A stretch of 39,446 nt of DNA. It comes from an uncultured Clostridia bacterium (GTDB lineage Bacteria > Bacillota > Clostridia > Christensenellales > CAG-314). Positions 22,962 to 31,967 of the stretch are shown one piece after another. Position numbers and translations under genes: made by a program. A model generated the notes under the pieces. The model worked only from the letters and a program-made list of their open reading frames with translations, ran no database searches and was not told the origin of the DNA. Positions within the stretch are counted from its first letter, which is position 1; each line of letters opens with the position of its first letter. The stretch covers positions 1 to 39,446 of the forward strand of contig CANQPI010000016.1 of NCBI GenBank assembly GCA_947625725.1, read 5' to 3'.

Positions 22962-25340
22962 ATGATAAACGCAAAAACACTTACAAAACTTCAATATTTC
23001 GACATACTGCGCGCGGCAAGTTCCTTCTGTATCAGCGGTATAGCGCAGAGCAAAATGCTGAGCGTTTTGCCTGCGGACAGTTTCGAACAGGCGCAAAAAC
23101 TCCTCGACGAAACGCGGCAAGCGTACGACCTTTTTCAGTACGAAACGTCCTTTGACCTGTCGGTAGACGACGTTGCGGAAACCTGCGCGCTCGCTCGGGT
23201 AGGCTCGTGCCTTTCTATGAAACAGTTGTTGCAGATCATGAGAACTTTGCGCACTTCGCGCAATTTGCAGACCGCGCTGTTCGTCGATTACGGCGTAGAC
23301 ATATCTCTGTTGCAGGCAAAGGCTTACGCGCTCTACGTTGACAAACGTTTGGAAGACGACATAGACTTTGCGATACTGTCCGACGAGGAAATGAACGACA
23401 AGGCTTCGGAGGAACTGTTTGCCATACGCAAACGCATAAAGGCCATCAACGCCGACATAAAGCAGAAACTGCAAAGTTACACCAAAAACAGCGAAATTTC
23501 CAAATATTTGCAGGATACGATTGTCACGGTGCGCGCAGACAGGTACGTTATACCCGTCAAGCAGGAGTTCAAAGGCAACGTACCTGGGATAGTCCACGAC
23601 CAATCGGCTACGGGGGCGACGCTTTTTGTCGAACCGCTGGCGATAGTGCAGTTGAACAACGCCTTGCGCGAAGCCGTTCTCGAAGAAAAAGCGGAAATAC
23701 AGCGTATTCTCCAAGCGTTTACGGACAGGATCTCGCCCGTTGCGGACAGGATCGCTTTGGCGGCGGATACCGTCAGCGATCTGGACGTGATTTTCGCAAA
23801 GGTAAAGTACGCGCTGGAAAACAAATGCACGTTGCCGCAACTCAACGACAAGGGTATCGTTCGACTGAAAAAGGCGCGCCACCCGTTGCTGGACAAAAAT
23901 AAGGTAGTGCCCATCTCCGTCAAATTGGGCGACGACTACGACGTGGTGGTCATCACGGGACCCAACACGGGCGGCAAAACGGTAACGCTCAAAACGGTAG
24001 GCTTGCTCTGCGCAATGGCAATGTCGGGGCTGTTTGTCCCCTGCGCCGAGGACAGCGCGACCTCTTTCTTTGACGACATACTGTGCGATATTGGCGACGA
24101 GCAGAGCATAGAACAGAACCTATCCACCTTTTCGGGGCATATATCCAACTTGCGTGATATTTTGAACGTTTGCGGGGCGGGACACCTGGTGCTTGTGGAC
24201 GAAGTGGGGGCGGGTACCGAACCCAACGAAGGCTCGGCTTTGGCGTTGGCGATAACCGACTACTTGCGCCGAAGCGGGGCAAAATGCGTGCTGACTACTC
24301 ACTACGGCGCGCTGAAAGAATACTCCCTTGCGACTCCGCGCGTGGAAAACGCTTCTATGGAGTTCGATCTGCAAACGCTTGCGCCCACCTACCGTTTGAT
24401 ACTCGGCGTTCCGGGCAGTTCCAACGCAATAGCGATCGCTTCCAAATTGGGACTTCGGCAGGACGTGATAGAATTTGCAAAGCAAAACGTATCGCAGGAA
24501 AAACTGTCCTTTGAGCGCGTTTTGCAAAACGCCGACGAAATACGCAAGGAATATGAGCAAAAACTGAACGACGTTGCCGAGCAGTACAAGCAACTGCAAG
24601 CGGAAAAAGAACGTACCGCCAAGTTGAACGGCAGTTTGCAAAAGGAACGGGAAAAGTTGCTTGCCGACTCGCGCGAGGACGCCAAACGAATAGTAATTAA
24701 AGCCAAAGAAGAAGCCGCGGCGTTGGTGAACGAGATCAAGGAAATTTTGTCAAAAGATTCCGTTTCGGACAAGGATCTGTTTGCGGCGCGCAACACGGCA
24801 AAACGTTTGAACGACATCAAAACGGAAAACGACGAGGACGGCGACGAGGTTATATTCACGGGAGATAAAGCGGACTTTTCCAAGTTGAAAGTCGGCGACA
24901 AACTCTATTCCAAAAAACTCGGCGTGCAAGTGCGCGTGATAGCGATAAAGGGCAGATCGCGCATAACGGTCAGGTGCGGCGGCATAACCACCGAAGTGAC
25001 GTCCGACGACCTGTACCAAAGCGTTGCCGAACCCAATCCGAGCAAACAACGCAATTATGTCGGGTCGCGAGCCAAAACGCAAGTAAACGCTCGCAGTTTC
25101 GGCAACGAACTGAACATTATCGGACAAACCGTAGACGACGCGATAATGGCGGTAGACGAGTTTATCGACTCGGCTGTGCTTGCGGGATTGACTCAAATTT
25201 GGATCATACACGGCATGGGAACGGGCAAATTGCGCGCGGGATTGCACGAACACTTTCGCCATCATCCCAATATTGCGGAATTTCGGCTCGGCGGCTACGG
25301 CGAAGGTGGCAGCGGCGTCACCGTTGTCAAGTTGAAATAA
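22962..25340 (+). CDS. mutS2: Endonuclease MutS2 (ribosome-rescue / anti-recombination ATPase)
   Basis: A 792-residue MutS homologue without the mismatch-recognition domains. The ATPase domain has Walker A G-P-N-T-G-G-K-T at 333-340 and Walker B L-V-L-V-D-E-V-G-A-G-T-E-P; a long coiled coil follows (about 510-610), then a KOW-like region, and a C-terminal Smr nuclease domain with I-H-G-M-G-T-G-K-L. Family members bind branched DNA, and in B. subtilis MutS2 (RqcU) splits collided ribosomes for quality control. The ATG at 22962 lies two bases after the U32 stop; a TTG six bases before is less likely. No terminator is evident after it. Confidence 0.95.
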   Translation: MINAKTLTKLQYFDILRAASSFCISGIAQSKMLSVLPADSFEQAQKLLDETRQAYDLFQYETSFDLSVDDVAETCALARVGSCLSMKQLLQIMRTLRTSRNLQTALFVDYGVDISLLQAKAYALYVDKRLEDDIDFAILSDEEMNDKASEELFAIRKRIKAINADIKQKLQSYTKNSEISKYLQDTIVTVRADRYVIPVKQEFKGNVPGIVHDQSATGATLFVEPLAIVQLNNALREAVLEEKAEIQRILQAFTDRISPVADRIALAADTVSDLDVIFAKVKYALENKCTLPQLNDKGIVRLKKARHPLLDKNKVVPISVKLGDDYDVVVITGPNTGGKTVTLKTVGLLCAMAMSGLFVPCAEDSATSFFDDILCDIGDEQSIEQNLSTFSGHISNLRDILNVCGAGHLVLVDEVGAGTEPNEGSALALAITDYLRRSGAKCVLTTHYGALKEYSLATPRVENASMEFDLQTLAPTYRLILGVPGSSNAIAIASKLGLRQDVIEFAKQNVSQEKLSFERVLQNADEIRKEYEQKLNDVAEQYKQLQAEKERTAKLNGSLQKEREKLLADSREDAKRIVIKAKEEAAALVNEIKEILSKDSVSDKDLFAARNTAKRLNDIKTENDEDGDEVIFTGDKADFSKLKVGDKLYSKKLGVQVRVIAIKGRSRITVRCGGITTEVTSDDLYQSVAEPNPSKQRNYVGSRAKTQVNARSFGNELNIIGQTVDDAIMAVDEFIDSAVLAGLTQIWIIHGMGTGKLRAGLHEHFRHHPNIAEFRLGGYGEGGSGVTVVKLK

Positions 25341-25373
25341 CCAAACAATAACAAAAATCGCACTTTTAGAGAA

Positions 25374-25392
25374 TACTATGTGTAACATAGTA
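25374..25392. promoter_or_regulatory. Palindromic operator upstream of the cysteine desulfurase gene
   Basis: A perfect inverted repeat TACTATGT-GTA-ACATAGTA. Almost the same word, also preceded by GAA, lies at 37394-37412 upstream of another PLP-enzyme gene. The 8-3-8 layout suits a dimeric regulator; the regulator is not in the window. An Rrf2-type cysteine or iron-sulfur regulator (CymR/IscR) is a guess from the target genes. Confidence 0.6.
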
Positions 25393-25533
25393 ACATAAAA
25401 TGGGTAAAAAAGACGAATTATTTTCGTAAAAGAGGTGCAAACGCCGCCGAAACCGCTCGGCGCGCAACACCAAAGCAAAAATGCCGCTATACGCGGTTAC
25501 AAACGTAAAGTTAAAACAAAATCGGGTGACAAA

Positions 25534-26670
25534 ATGATTTACTACTTTGACAACTGTGCTACGACAAGAGCAGACGACAAAATCGTGGAGATACTCAACA
25601 GGTATCATACGGAAAGATACTTCAATCCCTCCGCACGCAGTTCGTACAGTCTGGAAATCGCGCAGGATATAGTTTCGGCGCGCGAACGGATAGCGAAGTG
25701 CCTCGGTTGCGGCGCGGACGAATTGATATTTACCTCGGGCGGAACGGAAGCGGACAACTTGGCGATATTCGGCTCGTTACGCAAAAAAAGCGGCAACATA
25801 GTGGTAACGCAGGCGGAACACTCCGCCGTGTTCAATCCCGTTGCGGAGTTGGGCAATCGCGGGTACGAAATCAGATATGCCAAAGTTTTGCCCGACGGAC
25901 GTATCGACACGGAGGACTTTGTATCCAAAGTGGACGGAAACACCCTGTTGGCGTGCTTTATGCACGTAAACAACGAAACGGGCGCGATCAACGACATTTG
26001 CCGCCTTAACAGCCTTGTCAAAGCCAAAAATCCCCAAACGGTAACTTTTTCGGACGGCGTGCAAGCGGTGGGCAAGATAACGGTCAATTTGCTCCATTCG
26101 GGCGTGGATATGTACTCCTTTGCGGGACACAAGATACATTGCACCAAGGGGATAGGCGCGTTGTACGTCAAAAGGAGCGTTCGACTTGTACCGACGGTTT
26201 TGGGCGGCGGTCAGGAAAGAGGACTGCGTTCGGGCACGGAATACGTCGGCGGGATAGTCGCGCTTGCCGAGGCGGTGGAAACGGCGACGGATAACATGCA
26301 CCTCAACGCCGTCAATTTCGAACAGTACAAGTTTGTCCTTCGGCAATGTCTGGAAAATTCTCTTCGGTGGAAAGAAATTTGTCCCGAACACTCCTCTCCC
26401 GCGATATTTTCTCTCGCGTTTGCCGACATCAAGGGCGAAGTGTTACTGCACATGTTGGAAAGTTACGGAATAATCGTCGGCACAGGTTCGGCGTGCAGTT
26501 CCAAAAACAAGCAAAGCCGCGTGGCAAAGGCGATCGGACTCGCTCCCGAATACGCCGAGGGTATGTTGCGGATCAGTTTTTCCAAATACAATTCCGTCGA
26601 GCAAGTGCGTTTTTTGGGCGAAAAACTCGCCGAGGGCCTGCTCCGTCTGCGCAAAACCATGATGGGCTGA
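25534..26670 (+). CDS. Cysteine desulfurase (NifS/IscS family)
   Basis: A 378-residue PLP enzyme that takes sulfur from cysteine and hands it on as persulfide. The PLP lysine is in F-A-G-H-K-I-H-C-T-K-G-I-G-A-L-Y and the active cysteine loop in G-T-G-S-A-C-S-S-K. With thiI 36 bp downstream it forms the NifZ-ThiI type of pair used to make 4-thiouridine in tRNA. I choose the ATG at 25534 with GGGTGA just before it, because the family starts with M-I-Y-(Y/F)-D-N-x-A-T-T; the open frame upstream (from 25435) has no family similarity. A palindrome at 25374 probably controls it. Confidence 0.93.
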   Translation: MIYYFDNCATTRADDKIVEILNRYHTERYFNPSARSSYSLEIAQDIVSARERIAKCLGCGADELIFTSGGTEADNLAIFGSLRKKSGNIVVTQAEHSAVFNPVAELGNRGYEIRYAKVLPDGRIDTEDFVSKVDGNTLLACFMHVNNETGAINDICRLNSLVKAKNPQTVTFSDGVQAVGKITVNLLHSGVDMYSFAGHKIHCTKGIGALYVKRSVRLVPTVLGGGQERGLRSGTEYVGGIVALAEAVETATDNMHLNAVNFEQYKFVLRQCLENSLRWKEICPEHSSPAIFSLAFADIKGEVLLHMLESYGIIVGTGSACSSKNKQSRVAKAIGLAPEYAEGMLRISFSKYNSVEQVRFLGEKLAEGLLRLRKTMMG

Positions 26671-26706
26671 AAATTTTTAATTACATACAACAAATAAAGA
26701 GGGAAT

Positions 26707-27858
26707 ATGAAAGTTATTATCATCAGATACTCGGAGATACATCTCAAAGGCAACAATCGCGATTACTTCGAAAGCGCGTTGGTATCCAACATCAAGACCG
26801 TTCTCAAAGATTTTCGCTGTCAATTCGGCAGAAGCAACGCGCGTTACATAATACGCAACTTTGACGAAAACGATCTAGAAGCCATTATCCAAGCGGTCAA
26901 AAACGTTTTCGGCGTACATTCTTTGAGCGTTGCTGAGGAGGTGGACACCGATTTGCCCGCCATATCAAACGCCGCGCTTGCCTTTGCGCCCAACAGCGGC
27001 ACGTTCAAAGTCGTCACCAACCGCGCGGACAAGCGTTTTCCGATGAAGTCTATGGAAATATCCGCCGAAATAGGCGGTGATATTTTGGACGCGCACCCCG
27101 ATCTCAAAGTGGACTTGGTTTCTCCCGACAATACCGTCTATATCGACATTCGCGAAAACGGCAAAACGTTCGTTTACGGCACGACCATAAAAGCCGTCAA
27201 CGGTATGCCCGTAGGCACGGGCGGCAAAGGTATAGTTATGCTTTCGGGCGGGATCGACAGCCCCGTCGCCGCTTATATGATGGCAAAACGCGGAATGACT
27301 CTCCGAGCCGTCCATTTTCACAGTTTTCCCTACACAAGCATGCAAGCGCGCCAAAAAGTGTTGGATTTGGCAAAAATCATCAAAAAATACACCCTGCACA
27401 TGACGGTTGACGTCGTGAGTTTTACGGAAATTCAAACTCAAATACACGAAAAGTGTCCCGAAGAATACATGATCACGATAATGCGCCGTTTTATGATGCG
27501 CATTGCCGAACGCATTGCAAAAATGCACGGGGCGGGCGCGGTCATTACGGGCGAAAGTCTGGGGCAGGTCGCAAGTCAGACGTTGGAAAGCATAACAAGT
27601 ACAAACTCGGTAGCGACAATACCCGTGTTCCGCCCGCTGATCGGTTTCGACAAGGACGAAATAATCGAAATCTCCAACAAAATAGGCACGTTCGAAACCT
27701 CGATATTGCCATACGAAGATTGTTGCACGATCTTTTTGCCCAAACGCCCCGTAACCAAACCGCGTTTGGATCACGTTTTGCGCGTGGAGAGCGCGCTCGA
27801 CGTGGACGCGTTGGTGGAAAACGCCCTCAACAATATCGAAACGGTTGTAATAGAGTAG
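26707..27858 (+). CDS. thiI: tRNA 4-thiouridine synthetase ThiI
   Basis: A 383-residue enzyme that adenylates U8 of tRNA and replaces its oxygen with sulfur. The N-terminal ferredoxin-like and THUMP domains (about 1-165) are followed by the PP-loop S180-G-G-I-D-S185 and the C-terminal Y-E-D-C-C-T-I-F-L-P-K-R-P segment. The rhodanese domain of the E. coli enzyme is absent, as is usual in Firmicutes, so sulfur should come straight from the cysteine desulfurase encoded just upstream. GAGGG precedes the ATG. Confidence 0.95.
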   Translation: MKVIIIRYSEIHLKGNNRDYFESALVSNIKTVLKDFRCQFGRSNARYIIRNFDENDLEAIIQAVKNVFGVHSLSVAEEVDTDLPAISNAALAFAPNSGTFKVVTNRADKRFPMKSMEISAEIGGDILDAHPDLKVDLVSPDNTVYIDIRENGKTFVYGTTIKAVNGMPVGTGGKGIVMLSGGIDSPVAAYMMAKRGMTLRAVHFHSFPYTSMQARQKVLDLAKIIKKYTLHMTVDVVSFTEIQTQIHEKCPEEYMITIMRRFMMRIAERIAKMHGAGAVITGESLGQVASQTLESITSTNSVATIPVFRPLIGFDKDEIIEISNKIGTFETSILPYEDCCTIFLPKRPVTKPRLDHVLRVESALDVDALVENALNNIETVVIE

Positions 27859-27860
27859 CG

Positions 27861-27941
27861 TTGCCAATTGGAGCAGCGTTATTTGGAATTGGATCGGCAG
27901 TTGCAGTTTTAGCATCAGTTTTAGGAGGATTTGTTGCTTAA
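27861..27941 (+). pseudogene. AT-rich remnant of a small hydrophobic peptide gene
   Basis: Directly after thiI a frame of about 26 codons, starting L-P-I-G-A-A-L-F-G-I-G and ending G-G-F-V-A with TAA, is purely hydrophobic. Its codons (GGA, GCA, TTA) differ sharply from thiI. It lacks a proper start and ribosome binding site unless TTG at 27861 is used by coupling with thiI. It may be the tail of a lost gene or a very short membrane peptide. Confidence 0.35.
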
Positions 27942-27961
27942 AAATTTATGAAGGAGAATTT

Positions 27962-28069
27962 ATGAAAAAAAATAGTAAATTAAGCATAAGAGCAACTATA
28001 GCAATGTTCACTTTGATTGTGTCGTTGATGGCAACCGTTATAGCAATGGCTATGCGAATATTCTCTTAG
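27962..28069 (+). CDS. Very small membrane peptide (35 residues)
   Basis: An ORF too short for most gene finders, but with AAGGAG seven bases before the ATG. It has a basic start (M-K-K-N-S-K-L), then one hydrophobic helix (about residues 11-31) rich in Ala, Met, Thr and Val, and an R-I-F-S end. The next gene follows after 9 bp with its own ribosome binding site, so both seem translated from one message. The function is unknown; a toxin-like or regulatory membrane peptide is only one option. Confidence 0.5.
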   Translation: MKKNSKLSIRATIAMFTLIVSLMATVIAMAMRIFS

Positions 28070-28078
28070 GAGCGAATT

Positions 28079-28261
28079 ATGAAATATTCTCTCAGATTAA
28101 TTATATTAAGTTTAATTATGGCACTAGGAATTACTTGTGCAACCATTATATGGCTAATAAAATTCACTTCAACAGTTTTTTATGTGGCATTAGGTATAAA
28201 TTTAACTGCCGTAGTAGTCATAGTAGTATGTTTAATATTGGAAGTTAAACATAATAAATAA
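28079..28261 (+). CDS. Small membrane protein (60 residues), two helices
   Basis: A basic start (M-K-Y-S-L-R-L) leads to two hydrophobic segments, about residues 7-27 and 33-54, and a polar E-V-K-H-N-K end, so it is probably a hairpin in the membrane. TAGGAG lies seven bases before the ATG. The gene is AT-rich like the preceding peptide and unlike the GC-richer thiI and pbp genes around it, which suggests an inserted cassette. I do not recognise the family. Confidence 0.55.
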   Translation: MKYSLRLIILSLIMALGITCATIIWLIKFTSTVFYVALGINLTAVVVIVVCLILEVKHNK

Positions 28262-28268
28262 TTTTAGT

Positions 28269-28277
28269 GGGGGGGGG
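28269..28277. repeat. Homopolymer of nine G
   Basis: An uninterrupted G9 run lies 7 bases after the stop of the small membrane-protein gene and 31 bases beyond the 3' end of the convergent pbp gene. It is the only G/C run of that size I noticed in the window. Runs of this length often vary by slippage. Confidence 0.8.
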
Positions 28278-28308
28278 CGCGTTGACGGGAAGCGCTATTT
28301 TGTTGTAA

Positions 28309-30531
28309 TTACAAGTACCAAAATTCGGTCAGATCGGGAAAGCCGTCGCGCGGAGGGTCGAAGCGGGATCTCTCGTTGTCGGTATCCTCTACGTAATGCA
28401 CGGTCGCAACGGGAGTAGTGTACGCAAGTTTTCCGTCAACGTACAACTTGGCAAAAAACGCGACGTCGCAGTCTATCGTGCAAGCGTATTTGTTGTCGGT
28501 CAAATGGACGGCGACGGCGCGTCCGTCCGTTTGTCGGTACAGTTCCCACGTGCCGTTCGGAACGGTCGCAATGGATATGCTCACGGAGTTGTGTTCCGAA
28601 TTTACGTTCAGTTTGTAGTCATAAGTAACTTTTTTTGCCTGTTCGCAGGGTTTGTTGGATTTGTCAAACCAAAATTTTTCTCCGTCGTCGCTCAGCAACA
28701 CCAACTGATCTTCGTACAAACTGTCTTTGTCGATATTCAACTGAATTACGCTCTGCGGAACAGCAAATTTCGACGGTTTGTTTGCCGAATACATCACGTC
28801 CGCAAGTTTGGAGGCAAACAGACATGGGGCGGTCGCGCCGTTCACTTCGTTGGGAAGATCTCCGCTGTACCACACGCAAAAGGTATTTTGCGTGGTATAT
28901 GCGGCAACCAAAGCGTCGCTGTTGCCCTGCGCGTTGCCTACCGTGCCCGTTTTTGCCGCGATAGAGTAGTCGCTCTTTTTCAACAATTTGGCAGTGCCCG
29001 CGTTGACCGTGTTTACCAACATGTCCGTCATCAGATAGTTCGCTCCCGACTGAAACACGCGGGTATTTTGTTCCCGACGGCTGTACAATGTGCCGTTTGA
29101 GCAGGAAATGCGTTTTATGAACCCCGCGTCGTTGTATTGTCCGTCGTTTGCCAACGTGGCGTAGCACTTTGCAATATCCGTCACAGTCAGCCCGCCGTGC
29201 GCGTTGCCCAACGCGAGGGATAAATTTTGCTCCCCGTTAATGCCCATTTTGCCGAGATATTTTTCCGAAACGGGCAGCGTAAGCGCGTTGAGCGTTTTTA
29301 CCGCGGGGACGTTCAGGCTCTTTGCGACGGCGTATTTTATCGTCGTCCAACCATTGTACCCGCCGATATTCGTCGGCTTGTAACCGTTGAAATCCGTTTC
29401 CTCGTCCAGCACGGGCGACGCCTGCGTTATAATTCTTTCGTTGAGTGCGGGGGCGTAGACAGCAATGGGTTTGAGCGTGCTGCCCGCCTGTCTGTTTGCG
29501 CCCGCCGTATCGCCCCTCATCAAACACGCCTGTACGCCGCCCGTATTGTTGAGAATTATCGCCGAAAGGTCAGCCAACGCGCCGTTTTTCGTCAAAGTTT
29601 TGTCCGCCGATACCAGCGATTGCAACTCTCGTTGGAGTTTTTGATCGCAGTACGTTTCTATCACAAAATCCGATTTTGCAAGTTGCAACGGCGTCATATT
29701 GAGCAATTTGCACGCTTCCTGCATGACAAGATAGACGTAGTTTCGCTCGTTGCGCGCGGTTTGGGGCGAGTAGGTAATGTCCTCGGCACGGGCGGCGGCA
29801 AATGCCTCTTGCGAAATTATGTTTTGTTCCGACATCAGTTTCAACACCGTGTCGCGGCGCGCTCGGCACTTGTCGGCGTTTTTGTCGGGAGCGTAAACGT
29901 TGGGGGCTTTGATCATTCCCGCCAGGATCGCGCTTTCCGAAACGGTCAATTCCGACGCGCTTTTGTTAAAGTAAACGTTTGCCGCCGTTTCGATACCGTA
30001 GGCGTTGCGCCCGAAATATATCGTGTTGAGGTACATTTCCAAAATTTCGTTTTTGGTATAGTTTTTTTCCAACTCGCGCGCCAACATCATCTCGTTGATC
30101 TTGCGTTTGAGCGTTTTGGAACGGTTGAGGTGCGTGTTTTTTATCAACTGCTGACTGATTGTGGACGCGCCCTCGCGATAGCCGCCGCTTTTGAGATTGT
30201 GCAGAATCGCCCCTCCGATCCGCTTGAAGTCTATGCCCTTGTGCGAAAAAAAGCGTTTGTCCTCGACGGCTACAAACGCCATATATGTGTAGTCGTGCAA
30301 CGCGCTGAGCGGTATTTGTTTGTAATCGTTCAAGTAGAGCGGCTCGTGTATTTGTTTGCCCTCGTCGTCCAAGACGGTCAACGCGGTGTACACTTCGTTG
30401 AGTTTTGCCCTGTCAAAGGACACAAATTCCTCGCTGTGGCGAAACCGATCCGTCCAAAGAACTCCGCCCAACGTCGTTGCAACCGCGATCACGGCGAAAA
30501 CTATTCCGAAAACCTTCCAAAACTTCTTCAT
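28309..30531 (-). CDS. Class A penicillin-binding protein (PBP1a type)
   Basis: A 740-residue bifunctional peptidoglycan synthase. An N-terminal membrane anchor (about 5-26) is followed by a GT51 glycosyltransferase domain with the catalytic E90-D-K-R-F-F-S-H-K-G and G-A-S-T-I-S-Q-Q-L-x-K-N, and a transpeptidase domain with S351-T-L-K354, S405-L-N407 and K527-T-G529. A C-terminal region of about 130 residues looks beta-rich and carries no motif I know. It is the only gene of the right half on the minus strand. Its 5' end faces miaB with 119 bp between them, so the two promoters are divergent. Confidence 0.94.
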   Translation of the reverse strand: MKKFWKVFGIVFAVIAVATTLGGVLWTDRFRHSEEFVSFDRAKLNEVYTALTVLDDEGKQIHEPLYLNDYKQIPLSALHDYTYMAFVAVEDKRFFSHKGIDFKRIGGAILHNLKSGGYREGASTISQQLIKNTHLNRSKTLKRKINEMMLARELEKNYTKNEILEMYLNTIYFGRNAYGIETAANVYFNKSASELTVSESAILAGMIKAPNVYAPDKNADKCRARRDTVLKLMSEQNIISQEAFAAARAEDITYSPQTARNERNYVYLVMQEACKLLNMTPLQLAKSDFVIETYCDQKLQRELQSLVSADKTLTKNGALADLSAIILNNTGGVQACLMRGDTAGANRQAGSTLKPIAVYAPALNERIITQASPVLDEETDFNGYKPTNIGGYNGWTTIKYAVAKSLNVPAVKTLNALTLPVSEKYLGKMGINGEQNLSLALGNAHGGLTVTDIAKCYATLANDGQYNDAGFIKRISCSNGTLYSRREQNTRVFQSGANYLMTDMLVNTVNAGTAKLLKKSDYSIAAKTGTVGNAQGNSDALVAAYTTQNTFCVWYSGDLPNEVNGATAPCLFASKLADVMYSANKPSKFAVPQSVIQLNIDKDSLYEDQLVLLSDDGEKFWFDKSNKPCEQAKKVTYDYKLNVNSEHNSVSISIATVPNGTWELYRQTDGRAVAVHLTDNKYACTIDCDVAFFAKLYVDGKLAYTTPVATVHYVEDTDNERSRFDPPRDGFPDLTEFWYL

Positions 30532-30574
30532 ATACTAATATTTTTTGTGATTTATACTTTTATATTTATTTTTC

Positions 30575-30603
30575 TTGAAAAAATATTGAAATGAGTGTAA
30601 AAT
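30575..30603 (+). promoter_or_regulatory. SigA-type promoter of the miaB-mutSL-miaA operon
   Basis: TTGAAA (30575-30580) and TAAAAT (30598-30603) have a 17-base spacer. A hairpin at 30616-30640 (GAAAGTTT / AAACTTTC) lies directly before GGAGG of miaB. Confidence 0.65.
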
Positions 30604-30650
30604 GTTGATATATGTGAAAGTTTGTCGTAACGAAACTTTCGGAGGACGAT

Positions 30651-31967
30651 TTGAACTACTTTATACACACTTACGGATGTCAGATGAACATCCACGATTC
30701 GGAAAAAATCGCAGGCATTTTGGAAAAAGCGGGCTACGTCGCCTGCGACGAGGTGGAAAACGCGGATATAGTCGTTTTCAACACCTGCTGCATACGCGAA
30801 ACCGCCGAGCAAAAAATTTACGGTCATTTGGGCGCGATAAAAAAACTCAAACGCACCAACCCCGATCTGATAGCCGTCGTATGCGGTTGCATGAGTCAAC
30901 AGGAGGGCGTCGCGGAAAAAATCAAAGAGAGTTATCCTTTTGTGGACGTGGTGCTGGGAACGGGCAATTTGAACCTTTTGCAACAGGCGATAGAAACAGC
31001 CCGCAACAAGAAAAAGTACGTCAACGTAGATTTTTTGCATTACCGCGAAGAAGATTTTCCGCAGTCGCGCACAAGTTACCCTAACGCTTGGGTAAACATC
31101 AATTACGGTTGCAACAATTTTTGCACCTACTGCATTGTGCCCTACGTTCGCGGCAGAGAGCGCAGTCGTCCCCTAGCCGACATAATGAGCGAGGTAGAGC
31201 AACTTTTGGCAAAAGGATACAAGGAGATCACGCTCCTCGGACAAAACGTCAACTCCTACGGTCACGATTTGGCGGACGGAACGGATTTCGCGCAACTTTT
31301 GCACTCGATAGGCAAACTGTCGGGGAAATTTCGGTTGCGCTTTATGACCTCTCACCCGAAAGACCTGTCCCAAGACGTGATAGACGCCATTGCCGCCTAT
31401 CCCAATATTTGCGACAACATACATTTGCCCGTGCAAAGCGGCAGTACCGAAATTTTGCGCAGAATGAATCGCCGTTACACGCGCGACGACTATTTGTCGC
31501 TTTTGGAGCGTATTCGCAAGTCGCTTCCCGACGTGGGAATAACCACGGACATAATGGTGGGCTTTCCCGGGGAAACGGAGCAAGATTTCGAGGACACGCT
31601 GGATCTGGTGCGCCGCGCAAAATTCAGTTCCGCATTTTGCTTTGTGTACTCGCGCCGCAAGGGAACGCCCGCCTATTCTATGGAGCAAGTGCCCTATGCG
31701 GTAAAGAAAGACCGAATCACGCGTTTGCTGGCTTGCCAAAACGAAGTTACCAAGCAGATCAGCGCGCAAATGGTGGGACAAAAATACGAAATTTTGGTAG
31801 AGGGCGCAAACAACCGCTATCAAAACACAATGTGCGGTCGCACGGAGAGCGGCAGGCTCGTCAATTTCAAATGCGACGAGGACCTGATAGGTCGCTTTGT
31901 CACGGTTGAGATCGAGCGCGCAAGTTCGGCGACCCTGTGGGGACGCGTATCGACGGAGGAAAGATGA
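30651..31967 (+). CDS. miaB: tRNA-2-methylthio-N6-isopentenyladenosine synthase MiaB
   Basis: A 438-residue radical SAM methylthiotransferase that adds a methylthio group to i6A37 of tRNAs reading UNN codons. The N-terminal UPF0004 domain has the cluster cysteines C10, C46 and C80; the radical SAM motif is C154-N-N-F-C158-T-Y-C161; a TRAM domain closes the protein (about 375-438). The start is a TTG at 30651 with GGAGG six bases upstream; no ATG in frame fits the family. It shares an operon with miaA, which makes its substrate (i6A37), with mutS and mutL between them. Confidence 0.96.
   Translation: MNYFIHTYGCQMNIHDSEKIAGILEKAGYVACDEVENADIVVFNTCCIRETAEQKIYGHLGAIKKLKRTNPDLIAVVCGCMSQQEGVAEKIKESYPFVDVVLGTGNLNLLQQAIETARNKKKYVNVDFLHYREEDFPQSRTSYPNAWVNINYGCNNFCTYCIVPYVRGRERSRPLADIMSEVEQLLAKGYKEITLLGQNVNSYGHDLADGTDFAQLLHSIGKLSGKFRLRFMTSHPKDLSQDVIDAIAAYPNICDNIHLPVQSGSTEILRRMNRRYTRDDYLSLLERIRKSLPDVGITTDIMVGFPGETEQDFEDTLDLVRRAKFSSAFCFVYSRRKGTPAYSMEQVPYAVKKDRITRLLACQNEVTKQISAQMVGQKYEILVEGANNRYQNTMCGRTESGRLVNFKCDEDLIGRFVTVEIERASSATLWGRVSTEER

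Noticed and set aside
25435-25533. Longer N-terminus for the cysteine desulfurase
   Set aside because: The family begins at the ATG at 25534, and the extra 33 residues are basic and unlike any known domain.
29227-30594. 455-codon open frame on the plus strand over the PBP gene
   Set aside because: It is antisense to the glycosyltransferase and transpeptidase domains, which are well conserved; arginine- and valine-rich translation is typical of a shadow.
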